Source: DATBGO01 sp963840095 (lineage in GTDB: Bacteria; Actinomycetota; Actinomycetes; Streptosporangiales; Streptosporangiaceae). Taken from it: 64,000 nt of DNA. The translations under genes and the position numbers were made by a program. Numbering within the stretch: position 1 is the first letter of the stretch; the number at the start of each line of letters is the position of its first letter. The stretch covers positions 1 through 64,000 of the forward strand of contig CAWIXN010000012.1 of NCBI GenBank assembly GCA_963840095.1. Reading direction: 5' to 3'. The notes beneath the pieces were generated by a model. It did not search any database. It was not told where the DNA came from and saw only the letters and a program-made list of their open reading frames with translations. Shown here one piece after another: positions 58,454 to 64,000 of the stretch.

Positions 58454-59404
58454 TCAGGGATTCTCCCTGGCCACTTCGGCCGGGTCCTTGTCGTCCCGCA
58501 GGCCCAGGAACCGCGGATGGCGGAGCTGGCCCGCCGTGGTCCATTCGGAGAAGCCGATCTGGCCGACCAGCTCCGGCTCGACCCAGTGCACCCCGGCTCT
58601 CGGCAGCTCGCCGACCGTGAACGGTGTGGTACCGCGATCTAGGCCGCGCAGCGTGGCGTGCAGCGAGCGGAGCGTGCGCTGGTCGAAACCCGTCCCCACC
58701 TTGCCCGCGTACACCAGCCTGCGGTCTTGGTCGTAGTAGCCGATCAGCAGGGCACCGAACTCCGATCTGGTGCCCTGCGGGTCGGTGTAGCCCCCGATCA
58801 CAAACTCCTGGGCGTTCTCGCACTTGAACTTCAGCCAGTCCCTGGTCCGCCCGGACCGGTAGGGCGAGTCGACGCGCTTGGCGATCACTCCCTCCCAGCC
58901 CTTGCGGCAGGCTTCCCGCCAGTGCGCCTCGCCCTGGCCAGTGCGGTGCGTGCTGAACCGCAGCGGACCGCCGAACGACACCACTCGGCGGAGCACCTGC
59001 TTGCGTTCCAGGAGCGGCAGGCGCCGTAGATCCTGACCATCGGCGTACACCACGTCGAACAGGTAGAAGATTACGGGCACCCGCCGGACCAGCTCGGGCA
59101 GCGGAGCGGCCAGCTGCATACGCTGCTGCAGCTGCGCGAAGCTGGTTTGCGTCCCTTTGAAGGCGACGATCTCACCGTCGACGATGAAGTCGCCGGAGTG
59201 CTGGGCGCCGAGCGCGGTGGCCAGCTCCGGGTAGGTCCCGGTGATCTCCTTCTTGTTCCTGGTCAGCAGCCGCGCGCCGGCACCACTTACGTAAGCCAGG
59301 CATCGCTCGCCGTCCAGCTTCCGCTCGGTGATCCACCCAGGATCCGAGAACCTCTCCTTCGTCAGTGTCGCGAGCTCGGGCTCGATCCACGCTGGCAGGA
59401 CCAT
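58454..59404 (-). CDS. ATP-dependent DNA ligase
   Basis: A 316-residue ligase of the LigC/LigD-ligase-domain size. Adenylation motif I is ERKLDGERCLAY, with Lys29 the AMP acceptor; then DFIVDGEIVAF, FYLFDVVYADGQ, WEGVIAKRVDSPYRSGRTRD and DWLKFKC (motif V), followed by an OB-fold. There is no polymerase or nuclease domain. ATP-dependent ligases of this type take part in Ku-dependent end joining or backup base-excision repair in actinobacteria; no Ku gene is in the window. AGGGAGCCG precedes the ATG. Confidence 0.93.
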   Translation of the reverse strand: MVLPAWIEPELATLTKERFSDPGWITERKLDGERCLAYVSGAGARLLTRNKKEITGTYPELATALGAQHSGDFIVDGEIVAFKGTQTSFAQLQQRMQLAAPLPELVRRVPVIFYLFDVVYADGQDLRRLPLLERKQVLRRVVSFGGPLRFSTHRTGQGEAHWREACRKGWEGVIAKRVDSPYRSGRTRDWLKFKCENAQEFVIGGYTDPQGTRSEFGALLIGYYDQDRRLVYAGKVGTGFDQRTLRSLHATLRGLDRGTTPFTVGELPRAGVHWVEPELVGQIGFSEWTTAGQLRHPRFLGLRDDKDPAEVARENP

Positions 59405-59495
59405 CGGCTCCCTCCCTGCCCACGGCTTTGATCAACCAGGCTACGGCGGTCCGGCCCGATCGTTAGGGCCAGGCCGGCCGTGTGATGCTGAGCCA

Positions 59496-60716
59496 ATGGA
59501 ACCGCACCACTCGGCCAGCCCGCACGGCGCCCGCCCGCACGGCGCCCGCCCGCACGGCGCCCGCCCGCACGGCACCAGCCCGCCCGCCGCGGGCCCGCAT
59601 GCGGCCACGCCAGGCCTGCCCCGGGCGCGGTCCCTCGGGATACCGTTCGGCGGCAGGCCGGGCCGGTGGAACGCGATCACCGACGTGCCCGGCGTGCAGG
59701 CCGGATACGCGACCCTGATCCGCGGCGACTCGGTCCGGACCGGGGTCACCGCGATCCACCCGCGCGGGGCCGACGGCGCCGGCGACCCGGTCGCGGCCGG
59801 GTTCTTCTCGCAGAACGGCAACGGCGAGATGACGGGGGTCTCCTGGATCGAGGAATCCGGCACGTTCGGCGGGCCGGTCGCGATCACCAATACCCACGCG
59901 TTGGGCATCGCCCACGCCGGGATCATCGCCTGGGCGGTCCGGCACCACCCGCAGCTGGCCGACCTGTGGCTGCTGCCGGTGGCCGCCGAGACCTGGGACG
60001 GCTACCTCAACGACGTCAACGGCCACCACGTCACCGAGCAGACGGTTATCGACGCGCTGGAGGCCGCCGCACCTGGCCCGCTCGAAGAGGGCTCGGTCGG
60101 CGGCGGCACCGGGATGAACTGCTACCAGTTCAAGGGTGGCTCGGGCACCGCGTCCCGGCTGGTCGGCTACGGAGGCGCCGAATTCACGGTCGGCGTCTTC
60201 GTCCAGGCCAATTTCGGCCGCCGGGAGGAACTCGTGCTCGCCGGAGAGCCGCTCGGCGAACTGCTGGCCGACGACAATCCAATGGCCGAGCATTTCGCCA
60301 TGCCGGCCGGGGCCGGGTCGGTCATCGTGATCGTGGCGACGGACGCGCCGCTGATCCCGCAGCAGTGCAAGGCCCTGGCCCGCCGGGTAACCCTCGGACT
60401 GGCCAGGACCGGGACGACTGGCTCGCATTCGTCCGGCGACCTCTTCCTGGCCTTCTCCACCGGCAATCCCGGCGGCATTTCCACCGGCGTCACCGCCGTC
60501 CGGCCCGGCGCCGGGCGCCAGCTTGACCGGCTGGACTTCATCCCGTGGGACTCCATCGACCCGTTTCTCGCCGCTGTCGTCCAGGCCACCGAGGAGTCGG
60601 TCGCCAACGCGCTGGTCGCGAACGCTGAGATGACCGGCCGCGACGGCCACCGCACCCCCGCGCTGCCGCGCGACCGGGTGGCCGAGCTGCTGCGGGCCCG
60701 GCGGCCGCGAGGCTAG
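59496..60716 (+). CDS. S58-family (P1/DmpA-like) aminopeptidase
   Basis: A 406-residue Ntn-type peptidase of the P1/DmpA family, which self-cleaves to expose an N-terminal nucleophile. GRWNAITDVPGVQAGYATLI is the family opening, TNTHALGIAHAGI and EGSVGGGTGMNCYQFKGGSG follow, and SHSSGDLFLAFSTGNPGG holds the likely cleavage and nucleophile Ser (312 or 313). The N-terminus carries a coding 15-bp repeat giving four PHGAR-like units. The ATG at 59496 begins MEPHHSASPHGA; a ribosome binding site is not obvious. Its stop shares the CTAG at 60713-60716 with the convergent channel gene. The substrate is probably N-terminal D- or L-amino acid amides. Confidence 0.88.
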   Translation: MEPHHSASPHGARPHGARPHGARPHGTSPPAAGPHAATPGLPRARSLGIPFGGRPGRWNAITDVPGVQAGYATLIRGDSVRTGVTAIHPRGADGAGDPVAAGFFSQNGNGEMTGVSWIEESGTFGGPVAITNTHALGIAHAGIIAWAVRHHPQLADLWLLPVAAETWDGYLNDVNGHHVTEQTVIDALEAAAPGPLEEGSVGGGTGMNCYQFKGGSGTASRLVGYGGAEFTVGVFVQANFGRREELVLAGEPLGELLADDNPMAEHFAMPAGAGSVIVIVATDAPLIPQQCKALARRVTLGLARTGTTGSHSSGDLFLAFSTGNPGGISTGVTAVRPGAGRQLDRLDFIPWDSIDPFLAAVVQATEESVANALVANAEMTGRDGHRTPALPRDRVAELLRARRPRG

Positions 60717-61510
60717 GCCGTATGGCGTGAGCTGCGCCGTTCGCGACCGGTCAGCCAGGCCTCCTGGTTCTCCGGCAGCGGGGCCAGCCGGCGCAAGATC
60801 AGGGCCGATGGCACGAGCGCGATCCAGAACAGGCTCGCCGCCGTGGGTGAGACTAGGGCGATCGGGATCGACAGCAGGAAGATTACGGGAGTGCGCGCGG
60901 CCTGCAGCAGGTAAGGCAGGCGCTCCTGGGCGGCCCCGGGAGCGCCCAGGCCGGAGCCGGGCCGCGTGGCCCATAGCCACGCCGCCACCTCCACGAGCCC
61001 GGTGGCGCAGACGCAGGCGGCGTAGAAGATGACCGCGGGTGCCTGAGACGTCGAGGAATTGCCGAGCACCGCCGTCGGGAAGGGCATGAACGCAATAGTC
61101 CCGAGGAAGAGCAGGTTAAGGAGCATCAGCGGCCGGTCGAAGGCGATGATGAAACGGAACATCGAATGGTGAGCTAGCCAAAAGAGGCCGATCACCACGA
61201 AGCTGATCGCGAAGCTCTCGATGCCGGAAAGCGCCTCGTGCAGCTCATGCCCGGACTGGACGGTGACGCCCGTGGGCACCCGCAGGTCAATGGCGAGCAC
61301 CGTGATCGCGATGGCGAAGACCGCGTCGCTGAAGAACAGGACGCGGTCGTACTCCAGGTTCCCCGACCGGGCCAGCAAGCGTGCCACCGGATCCTGGCGC
61401 CGAGCCGACTGTCCTGCGTCATCGGGCGCCTGCGCATCGCCGCGCGCCCGGTTGGCATCGTCCGGCTGCTCCGTGTCGTCCGGCGCATCCGCCGGGTCCT
61501 CACTCGTCAT
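60713..61510 (-). CDS. TMEM175-like potassium channel family protein
   Basis: A 265-residue protein of the DUF1211/TMEM175 family: VLFFSDAVFAIAITVLAIDL contains the conserved FSD motif in TM1, followed by five more hydrophobic segments (about 95-115, 124-147, 158-180, 205-222, 224-240). The first 45 residues are acidic and Ala/Asp-rich. Bacterial family members form K+-permeable tetramers. ATG at 61510. The gene is convergent with and overlaps the peptidase gene by 4 bp. Confidence 0.87.
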   Translation of the reverse strand: MTSEDPADAPDDTEQPDDANRARGDAQAPDDAGQSARRQDPVARLLARSGNLEYDRVLFFSDAVFAIAITVLAIDLRVPTGVTVQSGHELHEALSGIESFAISFVVIGLFWLAHHSMFRFIIAFDRPLMLLNLLFLGTIAFMPFPTAVLGNSSTSQAPAVIFYAACVCATGLVEVAAWLWATRPGSGLGAPGAAQERLPYLLQAARTPVIFLLSIPIALVSPTAASLFWIALVPSALILRRLAPLPENQEAWLTGRERRSSRHTA

Positions 61511-61563
61511 CAGCTGCCGCCGATCTCAGGCTCGCTGCGGTCACCGGGCAGCTAGGCAGGCTA

Positions 61564-61896
61564 TCACTCGCCGCGGCGCGGCTGACGGCGCAGGATTGCC
61601 TGCAGGTCAGCGGCCAGAAGTGCGGCTTCGCGCGCAGTCAGCGTGGAGGTGGCGATGCGGATCGCGGGCGGCGCCGTGATCCTGAAGCGCTCCCCCGGTG
61701 CAACCGCCCAGCCGCGATCGGCCAGCGCCCTCGTGGTGGTCAGCTCATCGGCGACCGGCACCCAGACGGCCAGCCCGGAACGTTCGATGGCCCGAATGCC
61801 GCGGGCCGCGAGCTCACCGATCAGGCCCTCGCGCCGGCTGGCATACGCCGATGCGGCCCGGGCCAGCAGGGCGCTGGACCTGCCCCGCGTGATCAT
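61564..61896 (-). pseudogene. Truncated MocR-type PLP aminotransferase, C-terminal fragment
   Basis: The frame encodes only about 110 residues: ARAASAYASRREGLIGELAA, RSGLAVWVPVADELTTTRAL and GWAVAPGERFRITAPPAIRI. This is the last domain of the YczR-like MocR regulators (an aminotransferase fold fused to a GntR helix-turn-helix, normally over 420 residues). The N-terminal three quarters, including the PLP Lys, are absent; upstream sequence toward 61990 lacks homology. A leftover of a deletion, not a working enzyme. It lies between the channel and the amidase genes on the same strand. Confidence 0.72.
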
Positions 61897-61990
61897 CCTC
61901 GATCACTCCGGCCCGGGGTAGCGGCCCAGAACCTCCGCGAGCTCCCGGGACCTGGCCAGGTCCCACGCTGCGCCCGGCCGTGAAAGAGCA

Positions 61991-63010
61991 CTAGCGGACG
62001 AAGCGGACGATCGCCACCTCCAGGGCCCCGGCCACCTGCCTCTGGAAGCCGGCCGTGGTCAGCAGCCCGGCATCGGTGGCGTTGCGCATATTGCCGCACT
62101 CGATGAGCACCTTCGGGACGGTGGTGAGATTCAGCCCGGCCAGATCGTCGCGGGAGACCACCCCGTCCTGCCCGGTGTAGTTACTGACCGGCATCGGCGT
62201 GAGCTGCAGCAGCGCCGAGCGCACGTCGCTGCCGAACCGCTGCGAGGCGCTGATCACCTTGTCGTTCGGACCATCCGCGACCGGCTCCAGAACGGTGAAC
62301 CCGCGTCCCCACGGCGGCCCGCCGTCGGCGTGGATATCGATCGCCACGCTGGCCTGCGCCTGGTTGATGATCTGCGCCCGGCGGGTCACGCACGGCCCGA
62401 CGCCGTCGTTGCTCGGCCGGGTGAGCACGACCCGCGCGCCGTCCCGCTGGAGATCCTGGCGCAGATAGGTCGCGACGTTGAAATTGAACTGCGCCTCGGT
62501 GTAACCGCCGTCGGTCTCGGTGCCCGTCGTGTCGCAGGCTTCCTCTTCCCGGCCGTTCCAGATCAGCTGGTCGACGTAGCCCGGGTCAGCGCCGTTGCCG
62601 CCATTGTGACCAGGGTCGATGCCGATGACCCGGCCGGCCAGCGGCCTCCCGGCCGGCCCCGCCGCGGCTAATGGCGCGCTGCGGCCGACGGCGCTCCCGC
62701 GCAGGTTCCGCGCAGCTGACTTGCCGGCAGCTGAGTTCCCGGCAGCTGAGTTCCCGGCAGCTGAGTTCCCGGCGGATCCTGGCCGGCCCAGCGCGGCCGG
62801 ATCCGCGCTCGACGCCGCCCCGCCCGCCCGTGGCGACCGCCCGGCCGGCGCCGCGGCAGCTCGCGGGCTTGGCGCCAGCAACGCGGCCCGGCCTGCGTCA
62901 GTCCCGCAGGCCGACGTCAGCAACCCGGCCGTGGCCGCCGCGGCCAGCGCGAGACACGCGCGAGCGCGCACCGCGCGGCGCCCGGCCGCCCCGGACAGAT
63001 ACCCCTGCAT
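61991..63010 (-). CDS. N-acetylmuramoyl-L-alanine amidase, lipoprotein
   Basis: A protein of about 339 residues. A lipoprotein signal (ARACLALAAAATAGLLTSAC G) places it outside the membrane. A low-complexity linker follows with AAGNS repeats encoded by a 15-bp tandem repeat (62711-62774). The catalytic Amidase_3 zinc domain has GIDPGHNGG (His ligand), EAQFNFNVA (Glu), IDIHADGG (His) and VLIECGNMRN (catalytic Glu). It hydrolyses the bond between MurNAc and the peptide stem during cell-wall remodelling. The ATG at 63010 is chosen because it sets the lipobox correctly; the frame extends to 63160 without homology. Confidence 0.92.
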   Translation of the reverse strand: MQGYLSGAAGRRAVRARACLALAAAATAGLLTSACGTDAGRAALLAPSPRAAAAPAGRSPRAGGAASSADPAALGRPGSAGNSAAGNSAAGNSAAGKSAARNLRGSAVGRSAPLAAAGPAGRPLAGRVIGIDPGHNGGNGADPGYVDQLIWNGREEEACDTTGTETDGGYTEAQFNFNVATYLRQDLQRDGARVVLTRPSNDGVGPCVTRRAQIINQAQASVAIDIHADGGPPWGRGFTVLEPVADGPNDKVISASQRFGSDVRSALLQLTPMPVSNYTGQDGVVSRDDLAGLNLTTVPKVLIECGNMRNATDAGLLTTAGFQRQVAGALEVAIVRFVR

Positions 63011-63150
63011 CCCCGGCAGTGTAGGCGCTCGACGGGCCCCGCCTGGCCGGGCCACCGCAACGCGTTCGGCAAGACCCGCCGCGCTGGATTCGGCAAGATA
63101 AGGGCTACGGTCGGCGCGCCCCCTCGCGCCGCAGCCTGTCAGGAGGCGCG

Positions 63151-64000
63151 ATGCGGCCATTGCGGCTGGTGCTCGACGGCTTCGGCGCCTACCGGCACCA
63201 GACGGAGGCGGACTTCAGCGACGTTGACTTCTTCGCCCTGGTGGGCCCGACCGGGTCCGGCAAGAGCACGCTGATCGACGGTCTCTGCTTCGCGCTGTAC
63301 GGCACGGTGCCGCGCTGGGGCAAGGAAAACGCCATTGCGTACGCGCTCGCGCCCTCGGCCAACGCCTGCCGCGTCTGCCTGGTCTTCGAGGCGGCGGGGA
63401 AGCGTTACGCGGCCGTCCGGGCGCTCAGCCGCGACCGCAAGGGCCAGGTACACACCAAGGAAGCGCGGCTGGAGCGGCTCGATCCGGCCATCCCGCCCGA
63501 CGCCCCGATCGAGGAGATCCTCCAGGCCAGCGTCGAGCCGCTCGCGGAAGGCCCGGACCTCGTCAAGGCGGCCGTCCAGGACCTGCTCGGGCTCAGCTAC
63601 GAGCACTTCACCCAGTCGGTGCTGCTGCCGCAGGGCAGGTTCTCCGAGTTCCTGCACGCCAAGCCGGGCGACCGGCAGGACCTGCTGGTCCAGCTGCTGG
63701 CCTTCGGCGTGTACGAGCAGGTCGGCCAGCGGTCCAGGGAACGGGCCCGGCGCGCCGACGACGCGCTCAAGCTGGCCACCTCGGCGCGGGCCGAGCTCGC
63801 CGGAGCCACCGAGCAGGCTGAGTCGACGTCCGCCAGCCGGCTGCAGGAGCTGACGGCTCTGGCCGCCGACGTCGACGCCAGGCTGGCGGCACTGGCCGGC
63901 TTGACCGAGCAGGCCGAGCAGGCCGCGCAGCTGGCTGGCGCGGCCCGCGAGGAAGCCACCCTGCTGGCCGCGGTGCGGATGCCCGCCGAGGTGCCCGGCC
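63151..64000 (+). CDS. sbcC: Exonuclease SbcCD subunit C (partial)
   Basis: The N-terminal 283 residues of an SMC-like ATPase; the window ends within the coiled coil. MRPLRLVLDGFGAYRHQTEA D starts the family; GPTGSGKSTLIDGLCFALYG (residues 32-39 form the P-loop) is Walker A; TQSVLLPQGRFSEFLHA is the Q-loop region; Ala/Glu/Arg-rich heptads follow from about residue 200. AGGAGG lies 8 nt upstream of the ATG. It forms a nuclease complex with SbcD, which here is encoded far upstream at 54685. The gene diverges from the amidase gene. Confidence 0.93.
   Translation, partial: MRPLRLVLDGFGAYRHQTEADFSDVDFFALVGPTGSGKSTLIDGLCFALYGTVPRWGKENAIAYALAPSANACRVCLVFEAAGKRYAAVRALSRDRKGQVHTKEARLERLDPAIPPDAPIEEILQASVEPLAEGPDLVKAAVQDLLGLSYEHFTQSVLLPQGRFSEFLHAKPGDRQDLLVQLLAFGVYEQVGQRSRERARRADDALKLATSARAELAGATEQAESTSASRLQELTALAADVDARLAALAGLTEQAEQAAQLAGAAREEATLLAAVRMPAEVPG

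Overview
The window is very G+C-rich, dense DNA with strong GGAGG-type ribosome binding sites and many GTG starts. Gene content (an RskA-like anti-sigma factor, a GAP-family protein, a DUF222/HNH gene, a HerA-like ATPase with SbcCD, many TetR and DHA2-type MFS genes) points to a soil actinomycete, probably a filamentous or Streptosporangiales-like lineage. I cannot name the genus. No rRNA, tRNA or CRISPR array was seen.

Layout. 1-1.05 kb is decayed accessory DNA: the end of an IS110-type transposase and an HNH-like gene broken by a 20-bp tandem duplication. 1.05-7.5 kb holds a small CarD/KOW-like protein, a cold-shock-type DEAD-box RNA helicase, an alpha/beta hydrolase, an OsmC-domain protein and a CsoR/CstR-type repressor sharing one operator motif, a GAP-family membrane protein and a GT4 glycosyltransferase. 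7.9-19 kb holds a glycogen-debranching-like glycosidase, a four-TM membrane protein, a CMD-family protein, a tightly coupled four-gene operon (NCS1 permease, isochorismatase-type hydrolase, ADP-ribosylglycohydrolase, PfkB kinase), a secreted propeller protein, a methyltransferase and a dihydrodipicolinate-reductase-like dehydrogenase.

19.2-34.8 kb is the most striking region: a compact PKS-NRPS operon. It has one PKS module (KS-AT-DH-KR-ACP), one NRPS module (C-A-PCP-reductase; A domain read by hand as glycine-specific), a quinone-oxidoreductase-type MDR enzyme, a ketopantoate-reductase-like enzyme, an MFS exporter and a stand-alone adenylation enzyme with a threonine-like code. Five copies of a 22-bp repeat in exact register precede it. 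The predicted release is reductive, giving an aldehyde or alcohol.

34.9-40.3 kb carries two ECF sigma/anti-sigma pairs, two secreted proteins and a CcdA-like/PIN toxin-antitoxin cassette bracketed by a 26-bp direct repeat. 40.3-47.5 kb has an MFS/TetR pair, a VOC protein, a secreted protein, an ArsR/SRPBCC pair, a Phd/RelE module, a NYN-domain protein and an OsmC protein. 47.7-64 kb is dominated by DNA-end and repair functions: HerA-like ATPase, SbcD, an ATP-dependent DNA ligase and SbcC (cut by the window end). Between them lie valyl-tRNA synthetase, a TetR/MFS pair, a split DUF222-HNH gene, an S58 peptidase, a TMEM175-like channel and an amidase.

Two cross-cutting points. First, five otherwise good genes each show an apparent frameshift (four of them clearly single-base) in G/C-rich runs, so consensus error should be excluded before any is called a pseudogene. 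Second, minisatellites of 19-24 bp repeatedly sit on or beside stop codons.
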